DNA of 64,000 bases from positions 46,817 through 110,816 of the forward strand of contig CALVWQ010000002.1 in the NCBI GenBank assembly GCA_944367535.1, read 5' to 3'. The stretch comes from an uncultured Clostridia bacterium. Lineage in GTDB: Bacteria; Bacillota; Clostridia; Christensenellales; Borkfalkiaceae. The notes beneath the pieces were generated by a model, which was given only the letters and a program-made list of their open reading frames with translations, did not search any database and had not been told where the DNA came from. Positions 1 through 8,673 of this stretch are shown piece after piece (the stretch's first letter is position 1; every line of letters starts with the position of its first letter). The position numbers and the translations under genes were made by a program.

Positions 1-42
1 CATAGAGGCCTTCAAACAGAATGGCATGAAATAATAAAATAA
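1..42 (+). other. possible 3' end of an upstream CDS
   Basis: Two forward frames are open from the window edge: one stops with TAA at 32-34, the other with TAA at 40-42. Either could be the tail of a gene lying upstream of rny. The piece is too short to identify or to choose the frame. Confidence 0.25.
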
Positions 43-128
43 AGAGCTTTGAAATTGAAAAAATTTAGCGCGTCAGGGCGCAATGTATATGCAATCCGAA
101 TTGCGCTGAAATTACGGTTTACAATTCT

Positions 129-157
129 TTGACTTTAAATTAAATTTGTTATACAAT
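129..157 (+). promoter_or_regulatory. sigma-A type promoter of rny
   Basis: TTGACT (129-134) and TACAAT (152-157) are separated by exactly 17 bases and lie 60 bases before the rny start. This fits a vegetative promoter giving rny its own transcript. Confidence 0.6.
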
Positions 158-216
158 AATATAGTAAAGACAGCGCCGGTATCGGCGCGTCTCAATAAAA
201 CAGGAGGACATCTGAC

Positions 217-1827
217 ATGCAAAACTTTAATTACGGCTTCCTGTTCTTGGCATCGCTCGGCGTGGGGGAAGTGCTCGCGATAGTTTTCGGAGTGCTTTTC
301 GCCGTTGCGGCCGTGTTTGCAGTTATTAAATTTATTTCTTTTAAGAATTATAAAAAACAAATTGGTTCGTTAGAAGATATAAAAACCAAACTGATTGCAG
401 AGGCGACAGAAGAGAGCAAAACGCTTAAAAAAGAAGCCATCTTAGAAGCAAAAGAACAGGAAATCAAACTTCGCAACGAGTTGGAGCGCGAGACGAGAGA
501 AAAACGCGCAGAACTCCAACGCACGGAAAACAGACTTAATCAAAAAGAAGAGGCGCTCGAAAAGAAAGAGGACAATCTCAGCAGGCGTAACGAAGAAACG
601 ACCCGTCAGCAGGAGGCGCTGAAAGCAAAACAGGCAGATCTCGACAGAAAACTCGAAGAAATATCCGAACAGCACGATAAGATGCTGGAAGAATTCGAAA
701 AGATTTCGCAAATGAGCCGTGAGGAGGCAAAGCAGCAGCTTATCGCCGCCATAACCGACGACGCCAAGAAGGACGCGGCGGGACTCGTAAAGAACATAGA
801 AGCGGAAGCGAGAGAGAACGGCGAGAGAAAGGCAAAAGAAATAGTGAGCCTTGCCATTCAGAAGTGCAGTACGGAACAGGCCACGGAAATCACTGTATCG
901 GTAGTTCCGCTTCCTTCCGACGACATGAAGGCGAGAATCATAGGCAGAGAGGGAAGAAATATCCGAACGCTCGAAAACGCGACGGGTATCGAACTCATCA
1001 TTGACGATACTCCCGAAGTCGTTATAGTTTCGGGATTTGACCCCGTCCGCAGAGAGACGGCGAGAATCGCTCTCGAAAGGCTTATTCAGGACGGCAGGAT
1101 TCATCCCGCGAGAATAGAAGAGACCGTCGAAAAGGTCAAAAAGGAACTTGACCAGCAGATTAAAGAGGCGGGCGAAGCCGCGATGTTCGAATGCGGCATA
1201 TTCGGACTGCACCCCGAACTCGTCAAGTTGCTCGGCAGACTGAAATTCCGTACCAGTTACGGTCAGAACGTGCTTAAACATTCAATCGAGGTGTCGCACC
1301 TCGCGGGCGTAATGGCGACGGAACTTGGGGTAGACCCCGCGCTTGCAAAGAGAGCGGGACTTCTTCACGATCTCGGAAAAGCCGTGGACTATGAAATAGA
1401 GGGTACGCACATGCAGATAGGCGCCGACCTCGCCAAAAAGTACCGTGAAAACCACAACGTCGTAAACGCCATACTCGCTCACCACGGCGACGTGGAGCCC
1501 AAGACCATAGAAGCGGTTCTGGTCGCTTCGGCGGACGCCATATCGGGCGCGCGTCCCGGCGCCAGAAGGGAAACCACTTCCAACTATATCAAGCGTCTTC
1601 AAAAACTCGAAGAAATTTCGAGCAGCTTTAAAGGCGTCGAAAAGAGTTACGCAATTCAGGCAGGCAGAGAAGTGCGCGTGATGGTAAAGCCCGAGCAGGT
1701 AAACGACGCACAGACTTTGTTCCTCGCAAAGGAAATAGCGCAGAAGATAGAACAGGAAATGGAATATCCGGGACAGATAAAGGTAAACGTCATAAGAGAA
1801 TGGCGTGCCACCGAATTCGCGAAATAA
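217..1827 (+). CDS. rny: ribonuclease Y
   Basis: Membrane-anchored endoribonuclease that starts mRNA decay in many Firmicutes. The 536 residues show the full family layout. A hydrophobic N-terminal anchor (about 15-40) is followed by a long charged coiled coil (about 50-210), a KH RNA-binding domain with GREGRNIR near residue 243, and an HD metal-dependent hydrolase domain with HSIEVS and LLHDLGK near residue 383. Length is normal for the family. The start at 217 has a CAGGAGG site nine bases upstream. It is followed by its own terminator, so it is probably monocistronic or the last gene of its unit. Identification is secure from domain order and motifs. Confidence 0.96.
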   Translation: MQNFNYGFLFLASLGVGEVLAIVFGVLFAVAAVFAVIKFISFKNYKKQIGSLEDIKTKLIAEATEESKTLKKEAILEAKEQEIKLRNELERETREKRAELQRTENRLNQKEEALEKKEDNLSRRNEETTRQQEALKAKQADLDRKLEEISEQHDKMLEEFEKISQMSREEAKQQLIAAITDDAKKDAAGLVKNIEAEARENGERKAKEIVSLAIQKCSTEQATEITVSVVPLPSDDMKARIIGREGRNIRTLENATGIELIIDDTPEVVIVSGFDPVRRETARIALERLIQDGRIHPARIEETVEKVKKELDQQIKEAGEAAMFECGIFGLHPELVKLLGRLKFRTSYGQNVLKHSIEVSHLAGVMATELGVDPALAKRAGLLHDLGKAVDYEIEGTHMQIGADLAKKYRENHNVVNAILAHHGDVEPKTIEAVLVASADAISGARPGARRETTSNYIKRLQKLEEISSSFKGVEKSYAIQAGREVRVMVKPEQVNDAQTLFLAKEIAQKIEQEMEYPGQIKVNVIREWRATEFAK

Positions 1828-1846
1828 TAAAAATTAAAATCAAAAA

Positions 1847-1874
1847 AAGCAAGGTTTTCGCCTTGCTTTTTTTT
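1847..1874 (+). terminator. rho-independent terminator after rny
   Basis: AAGCAAGG and CCTTGCTT pair around a TTTTCG loop and are followed by a run of T. It lies 20 bases after the rny stop. Confidence 0.85.
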
Positions 1875-1949
1875 AAAATAATTTTTTTACTGGTTGTTTT
1901 AATGCATAGCTGTTTTTTGACTTTTATTTTTTGTTTTTCATTAAAATAA

Positions 1950-1987
1950 TATGCGGCGGGGGTGAGCGTGCTCACTCCCGCCGCATA
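1950..1987 (-). terminator. terminator hairpin after guaA
   Basis: A GC-rich inverted repeat (TATGCGGCGGG... with ...CCCGCCGCATA) lies just beyond the guaA stop on the minus strand, followed in that direction by A/T-rich DNA. It probably ends guaA transcription and may also back-stop rny. Confidence 0.65.
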
Positions 1988-2010
1988 AATTTAACATAAT
2001 TTCAAAGGAC

Positions 2011-2991
2011 TTACTCCCACTCTATGGTGGCTACGGGCTTCGGCGAGAGGTCGTAAAGCACGCGGTTGACTCCCTTTACTTCTTTAAGTATTCTGTCGGT
2101 TATATGTTGCAGAAGTTCGAAAGGAACGTTTTCCACGGTTGCGGTCATGGCGTCTTTTGTGTTTACGGCGCGAATTATGACCGGATAGCCTTCGACCCGC
2201 TTTCCGTCCCTCACGCCCACCGATTTGAAATCGGGTATCGCAGTGAAATACTGCCATACTTTACCTTGCAGTCCGTTCTTTGCAAATTCTTCGCGCAATA
2301 TCGCGTCCGATTCTCTCACCGCTTCGAGCCTGTCGCGGGTTATCGCACCCAAGCACCTTACGCCGAGCCCGGGGCCGGGGAAGGGTTGACGGTATACCAT
2401 TTCGTCGGGAAGACCCAACGCCTTTCCCACCACGCGCACTTCGTCTTTAAAGAGAAGTTTTAAAGGTTCGACGAGTTCGAACTGCAAATCCTCAGGCAGA
2501 CCACCAACATTATGATGCGCTTTCACGCCGTCGCTTTCCAGAATGTCGGGATAAATCGTGCCTTGCGCGAGGAAAGAGATTCCTTCGAGTTTTCTCGCTT
2601 CTTCCTCGAACACCCTGATAAATTCCGCACCTATAATCTTGCGCTTCTTTTCGGGTTCGGCTACACCCGCGAGTTTGTCGAGGAAACGGTCCGTAGCGTC
2701 CACGTATACGAGGTTGGCTTTCATGCGGTTGCGGAAAACCTCTATTACCTGTTCGGGCTCTCCTTTTCTCAATAATCCGTGATTGACGTGGACGCAAACG
2801 AGGTTTGCTCCGATCGCCTTTATGAGCAGGGCTGCCACGACCGAGGAATCCACTCCGCCCGAAAGCGCAAGCAGGACTTTCCCGTTGCCAACCTGCGCGC
2901 GTATCGCCGAAATCTGTTCGTCGATGAACTCTTTGGCGAGGGCTTCGGTCGTAATACGTTTCATATCGTCCGGTCTTTTGTCTGTCTGCAT
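2011..2991 (-). CDS. guaA: GMP synthase, ATP pyrophosphatase (synthetase) subunit without glutaminase domain
   Basis: Makes GMP from XMP using ATP and ammonia. The N-terminal PP-loop ATPase motif SGGVDS is at about residues 44-49, and the C-terminal dimerisation domain ends with [10 protein letters not shown], the usual GuaA terminus. The class-I glutamine amidotransferase domain (about 190 residues) found in ordinary GuaA is absent, so this is the split form; a separate glutaminase partner would be expected but none is in the window. An upstream ATG at 3012 is possible, but the start at 2991 has GGAGGT seven bases ahead and is preferred. A perfect-spacing promoter lies just upstream. Confidence 0.9.
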   Translation of the reverse strand: MQTDKRPDDMKRITTEALAKEFIDEQISAIRAQVGNGKVLLALSGGVDSSVVAALLIKAIGANLVCVHVNHGLLRKGEPEQVIEVFRNRMKANLVYVDATDRFLDKLAGVAEPEKKRKIIGAEFIRVFEEEARKLEGISFLAQGTIYPDILESDGVKAHHNVGGLPEDLQFELVEPLKLLFKDEVRVVGKALGLPDEMVYRQPFPGPGLGVRCLGAITRDRLEAVRESDAILREEFAKNGLQGKVWQYFTAIPDFKSVGVRDGKRVEGYPVIIRAVNTKDAMTATVENVPFELLQHITDRILKEVKGVNRVLYDLSPKPVATIEWE

Positions 2992-3051
2992 ATATTTTAC
3001 CTCCAAATCCACAGTATTTCTTTTGTGGCGAAATCTTTGTTTTCATTAAAT

Positions 3052-3080
3052 ATTATAATCGTTTGCGGTCGGCAAGTCAA
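3052..3080 (-). promoter_or_regulatory. sigma-A type promoter of guaA
   Basis: On the minus strand TTGACT (3080-3075) and TATAAT (3057-3052) are 17 bases apart, about 60 bases before the guaA start. No purine-riboswitch pattern was recognised in the leader. Confidence 0.7.
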
Positions 3081-3299
3081 TCTAATGCGGAAGAAAATGC
3101 CGTGACGGCACCGTAATTTTGCTTTTTGGCAATACGCATGCGCAACTGTCCGATATGTTGGTCTTGATGCGGAACACCTGCACAAACGTTCGTTATGTCT
3201 GACCATCTATTGATAATATATGCTTTACGTGCTGGAAGCGTTTAGCGCCTACGACGCGGCAGTTGTATAAAAAAACACATTGCGTCGGTTAAAATACAG

Positions 3300-3328
3300 T
3301 TGAAAAAAAAGGAACTATGTGATAAAAT
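3300..3328 (+). promoter_or_regulatory. promoter of nfnA-nfnB
   Basis: TTGAAA (3300-3305) and TAAAAT (3323-3328) with 17-base spacing, 34 bases before the nfnA start. The remaining 3081-3299 stretch shows no gene or clear signal. Confidence 0.55.
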
Positions 3329-3362
3329 TAAATAAAACTCAAAATTATATGAGAGGTTATGT

Positions 3363-4205
3363 ATGTTCGAGATTGTATCAATGCGCTCGCTCAATCCTAC
3401 CGTAACCGAGATGGAGATATATGCTCCGCTCGTTGCGAAGAAAGCGCAGGCGGGACAGTTTGTCATCGTGCGCGCAACCGATGAGGGAGAGAGGATTCCG
3501 CTTACGGTGGCGGACTACGACAGGGAAAAAGGTACCGTAAAAATAATTTTTCAGATAGTCGGAGCAACTACATATTTGCTCAACACCTTAAAACAGGGCG
3601 ATAAACTTGCCGACTTTGTTGGACCGCTCGGCAATCCCACCGAAACTGCGGGACTTAAAAAAGTTGCGGTCGTGGGCGGTGGCGTCGGGTGCGCGATAGC
3701 CTATCCCGTCGCTAAAAAACTGCACGAACAGGGCGCGGAAGTTCATTCCGTCGTCGGTTTCAGGAACAAAGACCTCGTGATTTTAGAAGACGAATTTAAG
3801 GCGGTGAGTGATAAATACGTTCTTATGTCCGACGACGGCACGGCGGGCGAAAAAGGGCTCGTTACCGACGCGCTTAAAAAACTCATTGAGAGCGGCGAAA
3901 AATACGACGAAGTAATTGCGATAGGTCCCGTAATAATGATGAAATTCGTATGCAAACTCACAAAAGAATACGATATTAAGACCGTGGTCAGCATGAACCC
4001 CATAATGATAGACGGCACGGGAATGTGCGGCGGGTGCAGGCTCACCGTCGGCGGTAAAGTCAAATTTGCCTGTGTGGACGGACCCGATTTCGACGGACAT
4101 CAGGTCGATTTCGACGAGGCTATGTCGCGCGGCGCAAATTATAAGGAATGGGAAAGGCACAAATACGAACAAACCTGTAACCTTTTTAAAAAGGGGGTAA
4201 AATAA
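3363..4205 (+). CDS. nfnA: NfnA-type FAD/NAD-binding subunit (ferredoxin-NADP reductase alpha / SudB family)
   Basis: Flavin subunit of a two-subunit cytoplasmic complex that moves electrons between NAD(H), NADP(H) and ferredoxin. In NfnAB this occurs by flavin-based bifurcation. The 280 residues show an N-terminal FAD-binding beta barrel, a central nucleotide-binding fold with VGGGVGCA, and a C-terminal cluster site GTGMCGGC followed by FACVDG (Cys near 222, 225 and 237) for a [2Fe-2S] centre. The next gene starts two bases after its stop, which is the standard pairing. Close alternatives are sulfide dehydrogenase SudB and the PyrK relatives; the partner gene favours NfnA/SudB. Confidence 0.85.
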   Translation: MFEIVSMRSLNPTVTEMEIYAPLVAKKAQAGQFVIVRATDEGERIPLTVADYDREKGTVKIIFQIVGATTYLLNTLKQGDKLADFVGPLGNPTETAGLKKVAVVGGGVGCAIAYPVAKKLHEQGAEVHSVVGFRNKDLVILEDEFKAVSDKYVLMSDDGTAGEKGLVTDALKKLIESGEKYDEVIAIGPVIMMKFVCKLTKEYDIKTVVSMNPIMIDGTGMCGGCRLTVGGKVKFACVDGPDFDGHQVDFDEAMSRGANYKEWERHKYEQTCNLFKKGVK

Positions 4206-4206
4206 T

Positions 4207-5595
4207 ATGCCCAACATGTCGCTGAAAAAAAATCCCATGCCCGTACAGGATGCTTGCGAACGCAACTCGAATTTTAAAGAGGTTGCGCTCGGCTATACCG
4301 AGGAGCAGGCGGTTTCGGAGGCGGAAAGATGCCTTAACTGTAAGAACAAACCGTGTATAAACGGCTGTCCCGTCATGGTCAAAATCCCCGATTTCATAGC
4401 GAAGATAAGAGAACGCGATTTCGAGGGCGCATATTCGGTAATTGCCGAAACGTCGTCGCTTCCCGCCGTATGCGGGAGAGTGTGTCCGCAGGAGACACAG
4501 TGCGAGAAATACTGCATTCGCGGAATAAAGGGCGAACCGGTAGGAATTGGCAGACTTGAAAGATTTGTCGCGGATTATCATAATAAAAACGGCGGAGCAG
4601 CTCCCGTAAAACCCGAAAGCAACGGCATAAAAGTCGCGGTGGTGGGCAGCGGCCCCGCGGGGCTTACCTGCGCGGGCGACCTCGCCAAAATGGGGTACGA
4701 GGTAACTGTATTCGAGGCACTTCACCTCGCGGGCGGCGTGCTCTCCTACGGCATACCCGAATTCAGATTGCCCAAGTCCATAGTCCGCAAGGAAATAGAC
4801 ACTCTTAAAGCACTCGGCGTGAAGATTGAGACGGATATGGTTATCGGAAAGGTGCTCTCGATAGGCGAACTTATATCGGAAGGCGGATTCAGGGCGGTAT
4901 TCGTCGGGTCGGGCGCGGGACTTCCCAAGTTTATGAATATTCCCGGCGAGACGTTAAACGGCGTATTTTCGGCAAACGAATTTTTGACTCGGATAAACCT
5001 CATGAAAGCGTATAAAGACGATTCCGACACTCCCGTTCAGCACGGTAAAAACGTGGTTGTGGTAGGCGGCGGAAACGTCGCGATGGACGCGGCGCGCTGC
5101 GCAAAGAGGCTGGGGGCTGACGTTACGATTGTATACAGGCGTACTTTAAAAGAACTTCCCGCAAGGCAGGAAGAAGTGGAGCACGCTATGGAGGAGGGCA
5201 TCGAGTTTAAATTGCTCACCAATCCCGTCAGGATAAACGGAGACGATAACCGCCGCGTAAAAAGCATAACCTGTATAAAAATGGAACTTTCCGAACCCGA
5301 CGCGTCGGGCAGGGCAAGACCCGTCCCCGTCGAGGGCAGCGAGTTCGATATAGACGCCGACGTCGTCATCATGGCTCTCGGCACTTCGCCGAATCCGCTT
5401 ATAAAGAACACCACGGAAGGGCTCGAAGTGAACAGTCACGGCGGAATCATAACCGACGAATCGGGAAAGACTTCGGTTACTGCCGTTTATGCGGGAGGGG
5501 ACGCCGTAACAGGCGCGGCGACCGTTATCCTTGCTATGGGCGCGGGCAAGACCGCGGCAAAGGCTATTGACGAGTTTATCCGCAATAAATCTTAA
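4207..5595 (+). CDS. nfnB: NfnB-type NADPH-binding subunit (glutamate synthase small chain / SudA family)
   Basis: Large subunit of the NfnAB or SudAB complex, often annotated as gltA. The N-terminus carries two sets of cluster cysteines (RCLNCKNKPCINGCP near 39-52 and AVCGRVCPQETQCEKYC near 93-109). FAD binding follows (VAVVGSGPAGLTCAG near 144) and then NADPH binding (NVVVVGGGNVAMDAA near 283). At 462 residues it matches the homotetrameric GltA/NfnB family. There is no glutamate synthase large subunit nearby, so the NfnAB/SudAB role fits better than glutamate synthesis. The start has AAGGGGG upstream, and a strong terminator follows at 5708. Confidence 0.87.
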   Translation: MPNMSLKKNPMPVQDACERNSNFKEVALGYTEEQAVSEAERCLNCKNKPCINGCPVMVKIPDFIAKIRERDFEGAYSVIAETSSLPAVCGRVCPQETQCEKYCIRGIKGEPVGIGRLERFVADYHNKNGGAAPVKPESNGIKVAVVGSGPAGLTCAGDLAKMGYEVTVFEALHLAGGVLSYGIPEFRLPKSIVRKEIDTLKALGVKIETDMVIGKVLSIGELISEGGFRAVFVGSGAGLPKFMNIPGETLNGVFSANEFLTRINLMKAYKDDSDTPVQHGKNVVVVGGGNVAMDAARCAKRLGADVTIVYRRTLKELPARQEEVEHAMEEGIEFKLLTNPVRINGDDNRRVKSITCIKMELSEPDASGRARPVPVEGSEFDIDADVVIMALGTSPNPLIKNTTEGLEVNSHGGIITDESGKTSVTAVYAGGDAVTGAATVILAMGAGKTAAKAIDEFIRNKS

Positions 5596-5707
5596 ACATA
5601 ATTTACATAAGATTATATTGTCAAAAACTAATAACAGCAAGTTTAGAATAACATCGGATAGAATAACTCCGGAATTTTAATTAACAAGAAAAATATATTT
5701 TCTGAAC

Positions 5708-5750
5708 CCGTGCGCAGGCGTTAATCGTAACGCCTGCGCACGGAATTTTT
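5708..5750 (+). terminator. strong terminator after nfnAB
   Basis: A perfect 16-bp stem (5708-5723 with 5728-5743, loop ATCG) is followed by AATTTTT. It lies about 110 bases after the nfnB stop. Confidence 0.85.
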
Positions 5751-5779
5751 AAAATTTTTTTATAACAGCTTATAAATGT

Positions 5780-5831
5780 CTGACAATTCAGCGTATTGCC
5801 GTTAAAATAGTTGTATATCAAACAGTTTGAT
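5780..5831 (+). promoter_or_regulatory. marR promoter and palindromic operator
   Basis: CTGACA (5780-5785) and TAAAAT (5803-5808) are 17 bases apart. A perfect 15-base palindrome ATCAAACAGTTTGAT covers 5817-5831 just downstream of the -10. That position suits autorepression by the MarR-type protein that follows. Similar AACTGTTTGAC-like sequence recurs near 6346 ahead of the decayed transporter. Confidence 0.6.
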
Positions 5832-5852
5832 GTAGTACAAAGGAGTGTACGC

Positions 5853-6293
5853 ATGGAAAGAATTATAGGAAAAGAGGTAACGGGTTTACAGAACATGCTC
5901 GCGAGACATATCGAGCGCATGTCGGTGGAAGCCGGAAAAGAGCGCATATCGGGGTCGAATTTGTTTATTCTCAAATTCATAAAGGAAAATTCCGATAAAG
6001 ATATTTTTCAGCGTGACCTTGAACAGGTAATAGAAACCACAAAATCCACATGCTCCAAAGTTATCTCCACGATGGAGGGGAAAGGTCTTATAAGACGCGT
6101 CGCCGTCAAAGACGCGAGATATAAAAAAATCTGCCTTACGCCCTTCGGAGAAGAGGTGATAGGAATCGCCGACAAATATATGGAGGATTTTGAAAACAAT
6201 ATCATTCAAGGTCTTACGCAGGAACAGATAAACAACTTTTTTATCTGTATCGATAAAATAAAGAGCAATTTGGCAAAATTGAAAATCGAATGA
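5853..6293 (+). CDS. MarR-family transcriptional regulator
   Basis: Dimeric winged-helix DNA-binding regulator of about 147 residues. The middle shows the recognition region (FQRDLEQVIETTKSTCSKVISTMEG as helix-turn-helix, then a wing RRVAVKDARYKKICLT), flanked by helical ends typical of MarR dimers. The ATG at 5853 is chosen over one at 5811 because AAAGGAG lies nine bases ahead of it and the upstream palindromic operator would otherwise be inside the coding region. Its neighbour is the remnant of an ABC exporter, the classic MarR target, so it probably once regulated that exporter together with itself. The ligand is unknown. Confidence 0.88.
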   Translation: MERIIGKEVTGLQNMLARHIERMSVEAGKERISGSNLFILKFIKENSDKDIFQRDLEQVIETTKSTCSKVISTMEGKGLIRRVAVKDARYKKICLTPFGEEVIGIADKYMEDFENNIIQGLTQEQINNFFICIDKIKSNLAKLKIE

Positions 6294-6383
6294 ATTTGAG
6301 CCGTCCGTACAGGGCGGTTAAAAAACAGAAAAATAGTTCGACATAGAACTGTTTGACATTGAACAATTTTAACGGGAGGCATT

Positions 6384-6896
6384 ATGAATACAGTTAAACT
6401 ATTGTTGCGTTCTATACGCGAAAACAAATGAAATTCCGTTTTAAGCATAATATTCGTGGGTATAGAGGTAATATGCGAATGCGCGTTGCCGTTTGTAATG
6501 GCGAAACTTATCGACGCGAGCGGCGTGGACTGGCAGGAGCTTATTCTTTACGGGGGAATACTCGTATTGCTCGCCACCGCGGCGCTTGTGGCGGGGGTGT
6601 TGCCGGGAAAGTTCAGCGCGCGCGCCGCCGTCGCGGATACCCCGCTGCCGATACTCGACGAAGCCACTTCCTCCATAGATACCCGCATGGAAAAACTTGT
6701 GCAGCAGGGGACCGACAGACTCATGAAGGGCAGGACGGTGTTTGTTATCGCGCACAGGCTTTCGACCGTGCAGTCGAGCGGCGATATTATAGTTCTCGAC
6801 CACGGACAGATAATAGAGGAGGGGGCGCACGCTCGGCTTATGGCGGCGAAAGGCAGGTATTACAGCCTTTATACGGGCGCGTTCGAATTGGAATAA
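6384..6896 (+). pseudogene. decayed ABC exporter (fused permease-ATPase), internally deleted
   Basis: The gene starts at 6384 after an AACGGGAGG site. It reads 15 codons, meets an in-frame TGA at 6429, and then continues in the same frame with typical exporter N-terminal sequence (NSVLSIIFVGIEVICE, ALPFVMAKLIDASG). Around 6630-6650 the first membrane region joins directly to the C-terminal end of the ATPase domain: LDEATSSIDTR (Walker B/D-loop) then FVIAHRLSTVQ (H-loop). Most of the permease, Walker A and the signature motif, roughly 400 residues, are missing. It cannot be a working exporter. The intact MarR gene just upstream was probably its regulator. Confidence 0.85.
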
Positions 6897-7004
6897 CTTC
6901 CGAATATCGCTGTTTTTATACGGTTGCGCATACGTTTTAATCGTTTGATAAATGCCTAAAAAACGCGTTTAAATAAAATTTTTGCGAGATTGCAGGAAAA
7001 ATGC

Positions 7005-7033
7005 TTGTAATATCCGATAAAGTGTGATAAAAT
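7005..7033 (+). promoter_or_regulatory. promoter of tRNA-Val
   Basis: TTGTAA (7005-7010) and TAAAAT (7028-7033) with 17-base spacing, about 38 bases ahead of the tRNA. Confidence 0.45.
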
Positions 7034-7070
7034 GTATAAACGTCGGCAACGGGTTTTGCCGGACGTTTTC

Positions 7071-7147
7071 GGGGACGTAGCTCAGTTGGTTAGAGCGCCA
7101 CGTTGACATCGTGGAGGTCATAAGTTCGAGCCTTACCGCCCCCACCA
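7071..7147 (+). tRNA. tRNA-Val (anticodon GAC)
   Basis: A cloverleaf can be folded with anticodon loop TTGACAT, T-loop TTCGAGC and an encoded CCA end. The acceptor stem has one A:C mismatch (position 5 against 68), and the T-stem also has a weak pair, so the gene may be slightly degenerate. It is followed at once by a terminator. Confidence 0.85.
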
Positions 7148-7148
7148 T

Positions 7149-7192
7149 AAAAGCCCTTATCCGAATTATTCGGATAAGGGCTTTTCTTTTTT
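7149..7192 (+). terminator. terminator after tRNA-Val
   Basis: A perfect 17-bp stem (7149-7165 with 7169-7185) with a 3-base loop is followed by a T-rich tract. Confidence 0.9.
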
Positions 7193-7299
7193 ATGATTGG
7201 GTTTTATATTCCGCTTTCCAACCGTAAATATACAGATTAAACTTTAATCTGGTTTTACACACGGATACTTTAATTATTTGAGAATGTATCCTTATTTGC

Positions 7300-7330
7300 G
7301 CCCGATATTTCCGTAATGGAAATATCGGGC
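7300..7330 (-). terminator. hairpin after the UMF1 permease gene
   Basis: GCCCGATATTTCC pairs perfectly with GGAAATATCGGGC. It lies downstream of the minus-strand permease gene, but no strong T run follows on that strand, so its terminator role is uncertain. Confidence 0.45.
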
Positions 7331-7369
7331 ACGAAAATTTATATGTAAAGTTTTACGGTAAACGCATCG

Positions 7370-8650
7370 TTATTCTTCGGCAGCGGGTAGCGTTGTTTCG
7401 GTCAGCATGAGTTTTTGTTCTTTTTTTATGGTTCTTGAGGCGAAGATAAAGACAACAAGTCCTGCCGCGAAAAGACAGGCTATGGGTATAACGCCCATAT
7501 TCACGCTGTCGGTCGCCTGAGTTACGATGCTGACGAGCATCGTCCCGAAAAACGCCGCACCCTTTCCGAAAATATCCATGATTCCGAAATATTCACCCGA
7601 TTTTTCGAGAGGTATAATTTTGGCGAAATACGACCGCGAAAGTGCCTGTATACCGCCCTGAAAAAGCCCCACGCATACGGCGAGAAGCCAGAACTCCCAG
7701 ACTTCGCTCATCTGTATCGCGAATATCGCGACTGCCGTATATGCGCATATACAGACTATGATAAGTTTGTCGTTAGATACCTTGGGCGATAAAAAGCCGA
7801 AAAGTATAGCGGAGGGGAAGGCGATTATCTGCGTGAGTAAAAGCGCGAGAAGAAGTTGTTCTGTTTCAAAGCCGAGCGCCGCTCCGAACGTGGTAGCCAT
7901 ATCAATGATTGTATATACGCCGTCTATATACAAAAAGAACGCGATAAGAAAAAGCAGTCTGCCTTTTTTCGCCGTCCCGTCGGGACGGAATACCGAGAAA
8001 AGTCTTTTAAAACCCTCTCTTACCGCATGCGGTCTGCGTTCGACGTAGTGAATCTGGCGATAACTTTTGAAAATAGGTATAGTCATTCCGAGCCACCAGA
8101 CTGCGTTGAGAGAAAAAGCCACGGGCATGGATACAGATGTCGGAAGAGAGGTGAAATTTATTAGAACTATACTTATTATAAAAGGAATACAACTCCCTAT
8201 ATACCCCCAGGCATATCCGTTAGAGGAAACATTGTCCATGCGCGATTTATCGGTGATGTCGGTGAGCATGGAGTCGTAAAACACGAGACTTGTCGAGTAT
8301 GCGATTTTGACAATGACGTATAGCGCCAGAAACAGCGTCCATTGCATGGGAACAGATAACGCCGCACAGCCCAATACGCCGATTATCGCCGCGCCGAAAA
8401 ACATCGGGCGTTTCCAACCGTTATAGTCGGCGAAAGTGCCGAGTATCGGGCCTAAAATAGCTACAATAAGAGTTACGAATGAGGCGGCATATCCCCAAAA
8501 AGCTACCGCGTCAGTTTCGTTTATTCCGTTAGAGCCGGCAATGTAATTGAAATATATAGGAATGACCGTGGAAGCGAGCAGGGTAAATGCCGAATTGCCC
8601 ACGTCATACAGTATCCATTTTTTTTCTAGACCCGTAAACTTCTTTTTCAT
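7370..8650 (-). CDS. MFS transporter, UMF1 family
   Basis: Polytopic membrane carrier of 426 residues with about twelve hydrophobic helices. The N-terminus (LEKKWILYDVGNSAFTLL) and the early loop GTFADYNGWKRP match the UMF1/Atg22-like branch of the major facilitator superfamily, often proposed as amino-acid or vacuolar-type effluxers. The substrate cannot be read from sequence. It is the second gene of a minus-strand pair, 23 bases after the phospholipase-like gene, so the two are probably co-transcribed. Start at 8650 is the first ATG of the frame. No broken motifs seen. Confidence 0.88.
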   Translation of the reverse strand: MKKKFTGLEKKWILYDVGNSAFTLLASTVIPIYFNYIAGSNGINETDAVAFWGYAASFVTLIVAILGPILGTFADYNGWKRPMFFGAAIIGVLGCAALSVPMQWTLFLALYVIVKIAYSTSLVFYDSMLTDITDKSRMDNVSSNGYAWGYIGSCIPFIISIVLINFTSLPTSVSMPVAFSLNAVWWLGMTIPIFKSYRQIHYVERRPHAVREGFKRLFSVFRPDGTAKKGRLLFLIAFFLYIDGVYTIIDMATTFGAALGFETEQLLLALLLTQIIAFPSAILFGFLSPKVSNDKLIIVCICAYTAVAIFAIQMSEVWEFWLLAVCVGLFQGGIQALSRSYFAKIIPLEKSGEYFGIMDIFGKGAAFFGTMLVSIVTQATDSVNMGVIPIACLFAAGLVVFIFASRTIKKEQKLMLTETTLPAAEE

Positions 8651-8673
8651 TTTTACGCTCTCAATATGATTTT

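Noticed and set aside
442-1281. 279-codon minus-strand frame
   Set aside because: Antisense shadow of rny with Cys/Phe/Leu-rich low-quality sequence.
6429-6431. TGA read as tryptophan (recoded genetic code)
   Set aside because: Many intact genes here end in TGA, and the same locus also carries a large deletion, so it is a nonsense mutation in a dying gene.
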